Source: an uncultured Clostridium sp.
Lineage (GTDB): Bacteria; Bacillota; Clostridia; TANB77; CAG-508
Assembly (NCBI GenBank): GCA_902496295.1
Contig: CABVAF010000013.1
Span: forward strand, 1-25,749
DNA length: 25,749 bases
Direction: 5' to 3'
Both the position numbers and the translations under genes were made by a program. The notes under the pieces were generated by a model that was not told where the DNA came from, did not search any database, and was given only the letters and a program-made list of their open reading frames with translations. How positions within the stretch are numbered: the stretch's first letter is position 1; each line of letters starts with the position of its first letter. Shown here one piece after another: positions 15,100 through 23,318 of the stretch.

Positions 15100-15696
15100 T
15101 TAAATTTCTGCATCTGGATTTTCTTCCAAATATTTGCAAATATCGTCATACGACATTTTGCCTAAATCTGGCTTGCCGTCATTTATTTTTTGTTTGCCAG
15201 CTCCTTCTTGTCCTTCTATAATAGTTTGCTCTTCATTGAATAAATAAGATTTTCTTTCTTTTAAACTCTTTATTTGTTCATCTAGTCCAATAAAGTTGTC
15301 TCCGTCTAAGCTGATTTTAGAAATGTCTATATTAGCTATAATGTCTTTTGAGTCTTTTGCATTAATTTCTTTTCCCATTAATTTCAATGATAACTTACTA
15401 TCGAAGTCATTTTTCTTAACTTTTGCATCTGCTTCATCTTGTATCTCTTTTACTTTTGTTTCATATTCTTCTTGAGTAATCGAGCCTTTTTTATAGTTGT
15501 CATACTCTGTTTGAATATTGCTATTAGTAACCTTTAATGTTTCGATTTCCGCATTTGCAGATTTTAATTTTTCATTTACTTCATTGAATTCATTTGCAGG
15601 TTTAAAATGTTTTGGTAATTCTTTAGAGATTTTACCTTCTAAATCATCTGCATTTTCTATTCCTGCTTCTTTTAATATTTTCTTTAACCATTCCAT
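15100..15696 (-). CDS. Scaffold protein (phage minor structural GP20-like)
   Basis: 198 aa; ATG at 15696 with AGGTAGGA upstream. It begins MEWLKKILKEAGIENADDLE, then a long coiled coil (about 40-110, Lys/Glu/Asn heptads), then LSLKLMGKEINAKDSKDIIA and KSLKERKSYLFNEE, the layout of GP20-type scaffolds that template capsid assembly and are lost on maturation. It lies immediately before the capsid gene and is very charged, as scaffolds are. Confidence 0.85.
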   Translation of the reverse strand: MEWLKKILKEAGIENADDLEGKISKELPKHFKPANEFNEVNEKLKSANAEIETLKVTNSNIQTEYDNYKKGSITQEEYETKVKEIQDEADAKVKKNDFDSKLSLKLMGKEINAKDSKDIIANIDISKISLDGDNFIGLDEQIKSLKERKSYLFNEEQTIIEGQEGAGKQKINDGKPDLGKMSYDDICKYLEENPDAEI

Positions 15697-15704
15697 AATT
15701 GGTC

Positions 15705-15824
15705 CTACCTTTCTAGCTTTTTTATTCTGGTGCTACCAGTACGAAAAGTTGCTTTATTTGTATTCCCACAAGCAAATGGGTAATTTGTTTGTTTTATTGA
15801 ATGCCTAACTACAATAAACGGCAT
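15705..15824 (-). CDS. Possible 39-aa ORF or structured leader before the scaffold gene
   Basis: Open frame beginning MPFIVVRHSIKQTNYPFACG and ending TGSTRIKKLER, with protein-like composition. Against it, the ATG follows the terminator U-run directly and has no ribosome site. The region also holds two small stem-loops (CCCA-N8-TGGG and CTGGT-AGC-ACCAG), so it may be an untranslated leader instead. I rank the two readings about equal. Confidence 0.3.
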   Translation of the reverse strand: MPFIVVRHSIKQTNYPFACGNTNKATFRTGSTRIKKLER

Positions 15825-15853
15825 AAAAATAAGACGTATAATTACGTCTTATT
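15824..15853 (-). terminator. Intrinsic terminator upstream of the scaffold gene
   Basis: Perfect 11-bp minus-strand stem AATAAGACGTA / TACGTCTTATT with loop ATTA, then TTTTTAT. It separates head-morphogenesis genes from the scaffold/capsid unit. Confidence 0.85.
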
Positions 15854-15880
15854 CTATAATCATTAAATATTAATAACTAG

Positions 15881-16075
15881 TTAATCATCATATTCAGGAT
15901 TATCATCCCAAAAACTTGTATCATATTCCCTTTTTTCTTTAATGCATTTATCTATTTCTTCTATTAACTCTTTTTTAGTTCCTTCAAATTGTGCTAATGG
16001 GAAGCCTTCTGGAAATATTTTTTTGTATTTATCTAACTTCTGCTCTACTTCCTTATCTAATACATCATAATACAT
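15881..16075 (-). CDS. Small acidic hypothetical protein, 64 aa
   Basis: ATG at 16075 after GGGAGG (8 bases), sharing one base with the stop of the MuF-type gene. The sequence has FPEGFPLAQFEGTKKELIEE, then CIKEKREYD and an acidic WDDNPEYDD tail. Small proteins of this look lie between the MuF-type gene and the scaffold in many Firmicutes phages; their role is unknown. A terminator follows 28 bases later. Confidence 0.65.
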   Translation of the reverse strand: MYYDVLDKEVEQKLDKYKKIFPEGFPLAQFEGTKKELIEEIDKCIKEKREYDTSFWDDNPEYDD

Positions 16076-17709
16076 TATAATAACCTCCCTATTAAATCAT
16101 CAAAAGCTTTAAATGTGTTTGGTAAATATTTTTTAAATATTTGCAATTGTCTAAAATCATTTGCGCCAGCAACTGTAAACATTTGTGCAAATACCTCTTT
16201 TTCTAATTTATTTGCTTTTTTCCAATAACTATTTTTATGAAAATATCTACCTTTTATTTGATTGTTTGTCATTCCACTCATTATATCACTTAACTCTCTG
16301 TACTTACTATTATTTTTTATTAAATTTTTATATAAACTTTGATTGTTTAATATATTTTTCTTATCTAATTCTATTGCTTTAATAAAAGAATTAGTAGAAG
16401 ATAGCCATTTGTTATTATAATCTACTGCATGAGCAAGTTCATGTCTTACTGTATGACTATTATAGTTTGTTTTCAATACAATTTTTCCTTTTTGATGATA
16501 TGATTTGTTTCCTCCTAATTTTATTGATTTTATATTAGTATTCATTGCAATATTTTTAATATTATTGTTAACAAATGCTTGATTGATAATGTTGTTCTTT
16601 TGTTCTGTTATATTCTTTAATTTTGTTTTACTATTTTTATTAAATAAGTTATCTATTATCCCTTCTTCTTTATCTACATACTTACTATCCCACTCTTTAT
16701 AAGTCATATCTCGTGGTACTAATATAGGTTTACCATTTTCATCTCTAGCTTTTCTTTGTAAGTTTTCTATATTATCATCATCAAAAACCGCTACTGTTGT
16801 ACATCTATCGTTGGCATGGATTGGAGGACAATTTTTACCAGCTTTTCTATCTTTTATATTGAATACTTTATTATCTAATTCTGCACAATGTTCACATGTT
16901 CTGTTATCTAATGTTGCTATAAATCTATATTTTTCTATATCCAGTTCTTCGTAACTTAAAATTTCCGCTTCGTTAGCAAAATGATTAACTTCTGTTCTTA
17001 CAAGTCTAGTAGCATTATATAGTCCTACATTCATATATTCAGATAATTCTTGTGCTATCTTATTTATAGACTTTCCTGATAAAGAAGCAGCTGTTAATTG
17101 TGTTCTTAAATATGATCCTAACTTTTCACTATTTTTCCATATTCTTTGAGAAAAATTCGCATTATCTATCCAATTTTCATTTAAAAGTAAATTTATTGTT
17201 CTGTTGTCTATTTTTGCAAAACTAAATCCTATCCCTGTGCCTTTTTGTATATCAAATATAGTATAATAGTAACCTTCTTTTATTGTGTCTACGTATCTTA
17301 TTTCTGTTATTTGTTGCTCTATATTAGCTAGTTTCTTTAGTTCTACATCTATATTTTGTTGCAATGCTTCATATCGACTAATTCTATATGAATAAGCAGG
17401 AGCATTATACTTTGCTAACAGCTTCTTTTTTATACCTTCATCTGTTATATTATTGTTTATTACTTCTAATAGATTGTTGTAATATTGTTCAGTTTCTTTT
17501 TTAGTTAACAACTGCAATAAATCTTCTTTTTTTAATCCTGTATCTTTCGCATAATTCTTAAAAATTTTAGTTATTTCTTTATTTATATCTTTTGTCGCTT
17601 GTTCATAAGCTTTTATAAGACTATTTATCGTATTTTCTGTCCTTTTTTCTATACGTTTCATTAATTCTGTAGAACGTATTTCCCAGTAATTAATAGGTTT
17701 TCTAGCCAT
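16075..17709 (-). CDS. MuF-type head morphogenesis protein with C-terminal zincin-like domain, 544 aa
   Basis: I start it at ATG 17709 (MARKPINYWEIRSTEL) after AGGAGG; a GTG at 17721 overlaps that site. Residues about 206-308 are the Mu F / SPP1 gp7 domain: LTAASLSGKSINKIAQELSE, then NATRLVRTEVNHFANEAEIL, then RFIATLDNRTCEHCAELDNK and CPPIHANDRCTT. That family helps build the procapsid near the portal. Beyond the usual end, residues about 395-540 add an extra domain with HELAHAVD (HExxH at 423-427) and a later Glu in LEKEVFAQMF (about 505), the ligand layout of a gluzincin-type metallopeptidase. Fused effector domains of this sort can travel with the virion. Partners and substrate are unknown. 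Confidence 0.88.
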   Translation of the reverse strand: MARKPINYWEIRSTELMKRIEKRTENTINSLIKAYEQATKDINKEITKIFKNYAKDTGLKKEDLLQLLTKKETEQYYNNLLEVINNNITDEGIKKKLLAKYNAPAYSYRISRYEALQQNIDVELKKLANIEQQITEIRYVDTIKEGYYYTIFDIQKGTGIGFSFAKIDNRTINLLLNENWIDNANFSQRIWKNSEKLGSYLRTQLTAASLSGKSINKIAQELSEYMNVGLYNATRLVRTEVNHFANEAEILSYEELDIEKYRFIATLDNRTCEHCAELDNKVFNIKDRKAGKNCPPIHANDRCTTVAVFDDDNIENLQRKARDENGKPILVPRDMTYKEWDSKYVDKEEGIIDNLFNKNSKTKLKNITEQKNNIINQAFVNNNIKNIAMNTNIKSIKLGGNKSYHQKGKIVLKTNYNSHTVRHELAHAVDYNNKWLSSTNSFIKAIELDKKNILNNQSLYKNLIKNNSKYRELSDIMSGMTNNQIKGRYFHKNSYWKKANKLEKEVFAQMFTVAGANDFRQLQIFKKYLPNTFKAFDDLIGRLL

Positions 17710-17727
17710 AAAAAATAACACCTCCTA

Positions 17728-19299
17728 CTATTCGGTGTCATCGTCTTTATGTGGCTCAAATCCCCCACTATTATTAAACATTTGACTTTGCATTTTCATA
17801 TTTTCTTCTTTTTCTTCTTTTATTCTTTGCAATTCTTGTTCTACATCGTCAACGTATGGGTGATTTTCTAGTTTAGTTCTTATACTTATAGTTGTATCAT
17901 TGTTTATTATATTTATTTGCTCTGCCGTATTGAAGATTCTTGATTTATTAAAAGTAAATTTAAAATCAAATATATTTAAGTCCTGAGGTACTTCTCCTTT
18001 TCTTTTTAAGTGTTCTGCTATAAACCAAAATAATTGATACAATCCCTCTGTTAAATTTGATATACACTCATCAGCTTTTAAGTCTAAATCAGTGTATAAA
18101 AACTCTAATGAATACCCAGAAGGTGCCTGTCCTATTAGCTCGCTTCTATTAGTATTTACTCCTCTTCCAAATTCATATATTTTTTCTTCTAATAATTTTA
18201 AGATTATTTGTCTTGCTTCGTATGGAAATGGTATTGTCTCCGTTTCAATTTTTCCTGTTGCATCATTATTTCTAATAATACCCATTATCTTTATTCTTTC
18301 GACCAACTCTACAAGACTTTCTGCTCCATATCCATTTATTTTATATATAAATTCTTTTAAATCTTCTATTGTATTAATAAAGTTAGAATTAATTAAATCG
18401 TAAGCATCTATTAAGTCTTTTATTGGCTCTAAGTCTGTTTGTCTTTCTTCATTATTTTTTATAATTATGTATGGCACTTTACCCCAGCCATGTGACTCTT
18501 CTTTAACTAATTGACCATTAAACAACTGTTTAGTTATCCAATGTGGCTCTGGATTAATTCTATTTACATCTAACAGATATTCTTGTGTATCGGCTAATTC
18601 GTTAGTTTCTTCTATAAAATATTTTGTTTCGTTCGCTGTTTCCCATTCTACATATCTTTTTTTCTTTCCATTGTCTATTATTTGATAATTATGTAACACA
18701 TCTGTTAATATTTTTTGTGTTTTTGTATCATATATGTCTATAATGTCAAGTGGCTCTACGTTACAGTATTTAAGGTTTCCATGTTCATCATAAAAAATAT
18801 GCCAAACAGCATTTACCTTGTTTGACATATTTGCAACAGTTTCTTTTAAGAAGTTATCAAAACTAATTCCTAATACATTCCAAAATTTATCAACTATTTT
18901 CTTGTTGATTTTCTTTAGCTTCTTTTTTTGTTCTTCGTTTAATTCACTATTTATTATTGGTTCATACGATATTGTAATTGGCTTTCCTACAACATAGTTT
19001 TGCTTTTGTTTGACTAACTTCCAATGATATCTATGAGCCACTTTTACTAACGATTTATTTGGTATTTCTATTGTCTTTTTTATTTCTTTTTCTTTTCCTG
19101 TTGCTTCATCTTTTTCTTTGCCTATTATTGTATATTCATTTAACTTTTTAAAACATATATCGTGTTTCCCTTCATAGTATCTTTGTCCTATTCGCATTTG
19201 TCGTTTTAATGGACTTACAATATCATCTTTAAGAAATTGTTTTATTAATTCACTATCTAGATTTGGTAATGAACTGTTTATACTCTCTGTCTGTGTCAT
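17728..19299 (-). CDS. Portal protein (SPP1 gp6-like)
   Basis: 523 aa; ATG at 19299 after TTAGGAGGATAAC. It begins MTQTESINSSLPNLDSELIK; then MRIGQRYYEGKHDI, PNKSLVKVAHRYHWKLVKQK, QNYVVGKPITI and WHIFYDEHGNLKYCNVEPLD, the ordered motifs of gp6-type portals, and a long C-terminal helix region (VNTNRSELIGQAPSGYSLEF, about 380-400). It forms the 12-subunit ring through which DNA is packaged and ejected and onto which the connector docks. Gene order terminase, portal, MuF is the SPP1 pattern. An acidic Asp tail (HKDDDTE) ends it. Confidence 0.92.
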   Translation of the reverse strand: MTQTESINSSLPNLDSELIKQFLKDDIVSPLKRQMRIGQRYYEGKHDICFKKLNEYTIIGKEKDEATGKEKEIKKTIEIPNKSLVKVAHRYHWKLVKQKQNYVVGKPITISYEPIINSELNEEQKKKLKKINKKIVDKFWNVLGISFDNFLKETVANMSNKVNAVWHIFYDEHGNLKYCNVEPLDIIDIYDTKTQKILTDVLHNYQIIDNGKKKRYVEWETANETKYFIEETNELADTQEYLLDVNRINPEPHWITKQLFNGQLVKEESHGWGKVPYIIIKNNEERQTDLEPIKDLIDAYDLINSNFINTIEDLKEFIYKINGYGAESLVELVERIKIMGIIRNNDATGKIETETIPFPYEARQIILKLLEEKIYEFGRGVNTNRSELIGQAPSGYSLEFLYTDLDLKADECISNLTEGLYQLFWFIAEHLKRKGEVPQDLNIFDFKFTFNKSRIFNTAEQINIINNDTTISIRTKLENHPYVDDVEQELQRIKEEKEENMKMQSQMFNNSGGFEPHKDDDTE

Positions 19300-19308
19300 G
19301 TTATCCTC

Positions 19309-20628
19309 CTAACTTGCTAAATATAAATCATCACTTCCATAACGAAGTGCATCTATTCTGTGGTTATTCTTATCTTCTGGAATTTCTAATGGATTCCCAT
19401 ACTTGTCTACTTTCCATCTGTATAAACCTAATTCTTCTATCAATCCTTTACATCTAGGGCTTACTATTATTTCATACCCCTGCAGCCATTTAATTCCGTG
19501 TAGTACGCTATCTGGTCCTTTCTGAGCTGGAACTGCGTTTATTGCATATTTATTTAATTCTGCTATTGATTTAGGCTCTGCACTATCACATTTAACTAAG
19601 GCATATAACGGCATTCTTGGTCTTATAGAGTTAGCTAATTGTTCATTATCTAACTCACAAGCACTAAATTCGTCAAATACATATATTCTCTTATGCCTAG
19701 TATCTACACTAAATTGTAAAAAACAAGAAGGGTCTGAACTATATCCAAAATCCAAACCTCTCCTTATTAGTTCAAATGTATTTTTATATTTTTCTGTATC
19801 TTCAATACGCCATTTTTTAAATATTAATCCTAATGCAATACCAGGCATGCCTAAGCCTGCTGTTTTATATCTTTCATAATCTTCTTTACGCATTTTTTCA
19901 TATGCTGCATAGTCTTTTATATCTAAAAATTCATTTAATTTATAATTTGTTATCATTAACAGTTGTTTTGTTGTCTCTTTTACTTGTTCTCCTAAGTATT
20001 CAAATTCTTGTTCTTCTTCAACTATTAACTCTTGTTTACCATTCTTTAATAATGTATCTTCATCAGGTGTTAGTTTTGTTGTAAGTTTTTTTACTATAAA
20101 ATGTTGATTACTCCAAGGATTGAAGCTTGCTACTGACTGTCTAAAGTATCCTTCTGGAAGTAACCCTCTTGAACACATTCTAGTATTATTGTATGTTTCC
20201 TCTTTTACAATTTCAAAAGCTTCTTCAAACCATTCGAAGCATAAAACTAAATCAGGGTCATCTATTGTTATAGAGGCTATTTTTTGCCAATCATCAAGTC
20301 CTCTAAAAAATATCTTTTGCCCTGTTATTTTGTTTGTTGCTTCTAATGGATTTAATTTAAAATCCCATTCACTATCTAGTCTTAATTTTCTACAAGCCCA
20401 TTTTAAATCTGCATATACACTATCTTTTAAGGTAGTAGCTGTATCTCTCATAGCCAATAAGCAAGCTCGTGGGTATTTTTTTAATAAATACATCCATCTT
20501 AAAGCTATTGTTTTTGATTTCTTACTACCTTTTGAACCCATTAAAATTACTTCGTCGCCTTTGAAATTCCAGAAAGTAGAATAACCTTTTCCAATTGTTT
20601 CTTGCAAACTTATTCTTTCTTTATTCAT
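19309..20628 (-). CDS. Terminase large subunit (PBSX/SPP1 type)
   Basis: 439 aa; ATG at 20628 overlaps the end of the small subunit by 8 bases. Residues 31-40 (GSKGSKKSKT) are a variant Walker A loop, LVLCFEWFEEA (127-137) the Walker B with catalytic Glu, and the nuclease centre is formed by D293 (GLDFGYSSDP), D348 (CDSAEP) and D426 (HRIDALRY). This is the motor that packages DNA into the capsid and cuts it. Length matches the family and the sequence is unbroken, with no in-frame CGG. Its partner, the portal, follows after 9 bases. Confidence 0.95.
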   Translation of the reverse strand: MNKERISLQETIGKGYSTFWNFKGDEVILMGSKGSKKSKTIALRWMYLLKKYPRACLLAMRDTATTLKDSVYADLKWACRKLRLDSEWDFKLNPLEATNKITGQKIFFRGLDDWQKIASITIDDPDLVLCFEWFEEAFEIVKEETYNNTRMCSRGLLPEGYFRQSVASFNPWSNQHFIVKKLTTKLTPDEDTLLKNGKQELIVEEEQEFEYLGEQVKETTKQLLMITNYKLNEFLDIKDYAAYEKMRKEDYERYKTAGLGMPGIALGLIFKKWRIEDTEKYKNTFELIRRGLDFGYSSDPSCFLQFSVDTRHKRIYVFDEFSACELDNEQLANSIRPRMPLYALVKCDSAEPKSIAELNKYAINAVPAQKGPDSVLHGIKWLQGYEIIVSPRCKGLIEELGLYRWKVDKYGNPLEIPEDKNNHRIDALRYGSDDLYLAS

Positions 20629-21016
20629 TTACATCATCTACTATTTCTACAGTATATCCGCCAGATATTTCTTTCTTATCCACAAACGTTCCATATCTTT
20701 TTCCTAAAAGTTCTGCACATTTCGTTCTATCTTGCAAAGAAGCGTCTAGTCCAAACTGGTCTTTTTCTTCTCCTCGCATTACTTTTGTAAGATATTGTAA
20801 TACTTCATCTTGTGAGGCAATTCTTTTACTTTCTTTCTCTTCTAATTTTTTTTGAATAAAAAAGTTAAGTTTTGTTAAGTTTTCTGCGCCTATATTTTTG
20901 GATGTCTTTTCACTATATCCTGCTCTTTTTGCACTTTCTGTTGCATTTGCTGTTTCTATATAGTAATCTATAAATCTTTTTTGCTTTTCTGTTAATTTGC
21001 TATAATCATTTTCCAC
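20621..21016 (-). CDS. Terminase small subunit
   Basis: I take GTG 21016 (product MENDYSKLTEKQ, 131 aa) because AGGAAG lies eight bases upstream; an earlier GTG at 21025 has no room for a ribosome site. LTEKQKRFIDYYIETANATE then SAKRAGYSEKTSKNIGAENL is the helix-turn-helix signature of the Terminase_2 family, which recognises the pac/cos site and loads the large subunit. The C-terminal KEISGGYTVEIVDDVN strand is the usual contact region. It overlaps both neighbours, so the packaging genes are tightly coupled. Confidence 0.92.
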   Translation of the reverse strand: MENDYSKLTEKQKRFIDYYIETANATESAKRAGYSEKTSKNIGAENLTKLNFFIQKKLEEKESKRIASQDEVLQYLTKVMRGEEKDQFGLDASLQDRTKCAELLGKRYGTFVDKKEISGGYTVEIVDDVNE

Positions 21017-21296
21017 CAGCCTCACTTCCTTTTCTGTACTCTTCTGCTAAATATTTTATTAAATCTACTTTGCTATAACATTCATAATCAACTTTATATT
21101 TTTCTTCAAATTCTACTTCCTCATCTTCTAATGTTACAAAGTTTTCAATAGGTATTAATTCTCTTTTTAATATCTGGTATTTTGTAGCATATCTATCATT
21201 CTTTTCACTATAAAATTTAAAACTATTTATTCTATATATTTGTCCCTTTTGTTTTAATGCATATAATAATTTATTTATATTTTGATTAATATTCAT
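21006..21296 (-). CDS. Hypothetical protein, 96 aa
   Basis: I start it at ATG 21296 (MNINQNINKLLYALKQKGQI) with AAGAGG seven bases upstream; the longer open frame to 21389 overlaps the upstream gene in a basic, unlikely segment. The product contains YRINSFKFYSEKNDRYATKY and YECYSKVDLIKYLAEEYR, a pattern I associate with small proteins just before terminase in Firmicutes phages. Role unknown. It ends inside the small terminase start. Confidence 0.68.
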   Translation of the reverse strand: MNINQNINKLLYALKQKGQIYRINSFKFYSEKNDRYATKYQILKRELIPIENFVTLEDEEVEFEEKYKVDYECYSKVDLIKYLAEEYRKGSEAGGK

Positions 21297-21307
21297 TGTC
21301 AAACCTC

Positions 21308-21724
21308 TTAACATGATAACCTTAGTATTGATTGTTTTTTTATTTCTTCTAGTAATTCTTTTCTTTTTTCTTCCGATAAATTTTCCCAATTTTCATTATT
21401 TACATGAATTTTATTATCGTTATTTACATATTGTTCTACTACTTCATTAATAAAATCATTACTACTTGCAACTATCTCGCATATATCTTCAAATTCAAAT
21501 TTCTTCTCATCATCTTGTCTATGTCCATATTCATAAAGCCATGCGTGTATTAATTCATGTTTTAGCGTTTTTATAATGTTTGCTTGATTTTCTAGTAACA
21601 ATACTTCTTGTGTTTTATATATTGTAACTCCCATAGTATAGTCATTCTTCATTTCATTGTTTATTTCTGCTTCTGATACTTCTTTTATTGTCCATTCTGC
21701 ATTGTTTATTTTAAATTTAAGCAT
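21308..21724 (-). CDS. HExxH protein (zinc metallopeptidase-like), 138 aa
   Basis: ATG at 21724 after AAAGGAGAACAACT. Residues 52-66 read KTLKHELIHAWLYEY, a clear HExxH helix (H56, E57, H60), with a second helix FEFEDICEIVAS (about 77-88) whose Glu83 would be the third zinc ligand. The N-terminal 45 residues are beta strands leading to the helix. The plan matches the small ImmA/IrrE- or SprT-like zincin class found in phages. No repressor target lies next to it, so a role in cleaving a regulator is only a guess. Confidence 0.75.
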   Translation of the reverse strand: MLKFKINNAEWTIKEVSEAEINNEMKNDYTMGVTIYKTQEVLLLENQANIIKTLKHELIHAWLYEYGHRQDDEKKFEFEDICEIVASSNDFINEVVEQYVNNDNKIHVNNENWENLSEEKRKELLEEIKKQSILRLSC

Positions 21725-21737
21725 AGTTGTTCTCCTT

Positions 21738-21923
21738 TTATATGTTTGACTTCATTAATGTATCTTGTTGTCTTGCAGTTCTATTCAACTGCTTTTTATA
21801 TCCTTGTATCTTACTATTGTCCTTTTCATATTCTAAACATTTTATTGTTAATAAATTATTTTCTTGTATTGTTATTAGTTTTCTTTTACATGTAGTATTC
21901 TTACATGTATCACATAGTTTCAT
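21738..21923 (-). CDS. Small CxxC protein, 61 aa
   Basis: ATG at 21923 with AAGGAG. MKLCDTCKNTTCKRKLITIQ carries CxxC plus a further Cys at position 12 and another in IKCLEY, a possible zinc knuckle; the rest is a basic helix. Its opening (LCDTCKN-CKRK) is familiar from Firmicutes phages, but I know no function. It is read in the same direction as the HExxH gene 13 bases further on. Confidence 0.6.
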   Translation of the reverse strand: MKLCDTCKNTTCKRKLITIQENNLLTIKCLEYEKDNSKIQGYKKQLNRTARQQDTLMKSNI

Positions 21924-21986
21924 TTGTTTTCTCCTTATAAAAAAACTTAACTAGAATTGTCTTTATCTTTCATTCTTATTCATTTT

Positions 21987-22008
21987 TAGAAAGGAGGTGT
22001 TTCCACCT
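21987..22008 (-). other. Stem-loop and 16S rRNA 3'-tail look-alike after tRNA-Thr
   Basis: The minus strand reads AGGTG-GAAA-CACCT (5 bp, GNRA loop) and runs into CCTTTCTA. CACCTCCTTTCTA (21999-21987) equals the 3' end of Firmicutes 16S rRNA, including the anti-Shine-Dalgarno core. On the plus strand it is a perfect AGAAAGGAGGTG ribosome site with no gene behind it. Confidence 0.5.
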
Positions 22009-22039
22009 GGTATATATATTAACTTATCTAGTATCGTTA

Positions 22040-22114
22040 TGGAGCTTTCTGTAAGACTCGAACTTACTACTGTAGTTTACAAGACTACTGCTTTACCTGT
22101 TAAGCTAAGAAAGC
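22040..22114 (-). tRNA. tRNA-Thr (anticodon TGT), CCA encoded
   Basis: Complete 75-base cloverleaf read on the minus strand: acceptor GCTTTCT with AGAAAGC, a D-arm after TA, anticodon stem GTAGT/ACTAC with loop CTTGTAA (anticodon TGT, bases 22081-22079), T-arm GTAAG-TTCGAGT-CTTAC, discriminator T and encoded CCA (22042-22040). It reads ACA, a frequent codon in this AT-rich genome. The 125 bases between it and the next gene upstream hold nothing I can support. Confidence 0.92.
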
Positions 22115-22239
22115 ATATATTGGCTGTACAAGAACTCTTATGTACATTTAACTCCGACTTTGCTATCGCCTTTCTCGAAAAGCACCAATTCATTTCACAA
22201 TTCTTTAACTATATAAACAATAGTTAGTAATTGTTGAAA

Positions 22240-22476
22240 TTAATTTAAAATGTTTATGATATTGCTTAACTTCTCTTCAAGTAATTTTAGCTGATTATTT
22301 TGTGCTATAATATCTTCTTTTAAACAAGATATTGGTTTTGGCTCTCCTTCTACTAACTTTTCTACCATATCTCCATTTAAAAGCTTTTCTATATCATTTG
22401 ACATCATTACTAATTCACTTAATCTTTTTGTATTTTCTTGTGATAAATCACAAATCTTTACATTTTTTTCTTCCAT
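22240..22476 (-). CDS. Coiled-coil hypothetical protein, 78 aa
   Basis: ATG at 22476 after AGGAGGAATAGAA. MEEKNVKICDLSQENTKRLS, then a Leu/Ile heptad C-terminus (LKEDIIAQNNQLKLLEEKLS), suggests a small dimeric coiled coil. No family recognised. It is separated from the gene before it by a terminator, so it probably has its own promoter. Confidence 0.6.
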   Translation of the reverse strand: MEEKNVKICDLSQENTKRLSELVMMSNDIEKLLNGDMVEKLVEGEPKPISCLKEDIIAQNNQLKLLEEKLSNIINILN

Positions 22477-22503
22477 TTCTATTCCTCCTAATTTTTATAC
22501 ATA

Positions 22504-22538
22504 ATAAAAGAGCCTATCTAGTTGATAAGCTCTTTTAT
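22504..22538. terminator. Long hairpin terminator
   Basis: ATAAAAGAGC / GCTCTTTTAT continued by TTATC/GATAG around loop AACTA, 15 pairs in all, abutting the stop of the PD-(D/E)XK-like gene. AT-rich arms with A and U runs could work both ways. Confidence 0.7.
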
Positions 22539-23195
22539 CTATATATTTTCTTTTATTCGTACTGTATCTGTATTTAGGTCAAAAGTTATTAGTGTATTTG
22601 TCCTTATTAAGTATAAGTATATAATATTGTATCTTCTTTTATATGATTCTTGTATTTCTTTTATTAAGCATATCTCTTTATCTATTGCGCTTTTTTCTAG
22701 CATAACTTCTGAAAAGATAAATAATCTATAATCTTCAATATTTTCATCATATAAGTATTTTCCATTATGTACTTTATTCAATTTTTCTATTTTTTTCCTT
22801 AAAGCTTCGTTTATATCTTGTACTGAATTATCTTCATATACTGGTAATAAGTAAATATACCTTCCTTGTACCAATTCCTTAAGAAGAGGGAAGCCTCCCG
22901 TTAACCCTAAAACATTTTGTTCTTCATGAATTATTAGTCCTCCTCTCTTTTCATACCCTTTATTGAATTTTTGTATAGTTTTTTCTTTATTGTCATTTTT
23001 TTTAATTTTTTCTATAGTTTTAGGCAAATTCTTTAAAACATATCCTAAAAAATCTTGATTTTGTATTGTTGTTGTAACTTCAACCCCAGTTTGTTCGTTC
23101 TTCCAATCTGGACTTTCACTAGGTTGTAAATTTTCAATTTTACAAACTTTTTCTAATAATTCTAATGCAATTATCTCATAGATATCCTTTTTCAT
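22539..23195 (-). CDS. PD-(D/E)XK-like protein, 218 aa
   Basis: ATG at 23195 after AATTAGGAGG. Residues 29-41 read PD-x8-EVT (PDWKNEQTGVEVT), the spacing of a restriction-type PD-(D/E)XK core with Thr in place of the Lys; a Glu in the first helix (ALELLEK, about 12-15) is the usual extra ligand. Residues 85-120 (GGLIIHEEQNVLGL, then QGRYIYLLPVYED) look like later strands of the fold, and 145-218 are helical plus a hairpin. It resembles small phage proteins I cannot name. It could be a nuclease or a non-catalytic relative. It lies between the late regulator and the tRNA gene. Confidence 0.6.
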   Translation of the reverse strand: MKKDIYEIIALELLEKVCKIENLQPSESPDWKNEQTGVEVTTTIQNQDFLGYVLKNLPKTIEKIKKNDNKEKTIQKFNKGYEKRGGLIIHEEQNVLGLTGGFPLLKELVQGRYIYLLPVYEDNSVQDINEALRKKIEKLNKVHNGKYLYDENIEDYRLFIFSEVMLEKSAIDKEICLIKEIQESYKRRYNIIYLYLIRTNTLITFDLNTDTVRIKENI

Positions 23196-23218
23196 TTTTT
23201 CCTCCTAATTTGATAAAT

Positions 23219-23247
23219 ATTATAATGTATGTTGATCAAAAAAGTAA
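23219..23247 (-). promoter_or_regulatory. Possible promoter for the PD-(D/E)XK-like gene
   Basis: Minus-strand TATAAT (23224-23219) lies 24 bases before the start codon with a weak -35 (TTACTT) 17 bases upstream. The -10 is perfect, the -35 poor. Confidence 0.35.
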
Positions 23248-23318
23248 ATATATTGCCTAATATTTTCCAAACAAGAGGATATTTAGAAACTTTTTTTCTT
23301 ACTACTATTTTAGCACTT

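Noticed and set aside
22077..22193. Minus-strand 38-aa ORF starting MNWCFSRK
   Set aside because: It runs into the tRNA-Thr gene and has no ribosome site.
21997..22227. Plus-strand 76-aa ORF with SVRLELTT
   Set aside because: That string is the antisense reading of the tRNA-Thr T-arm; the strong ribosome-site match upstream is not enough.
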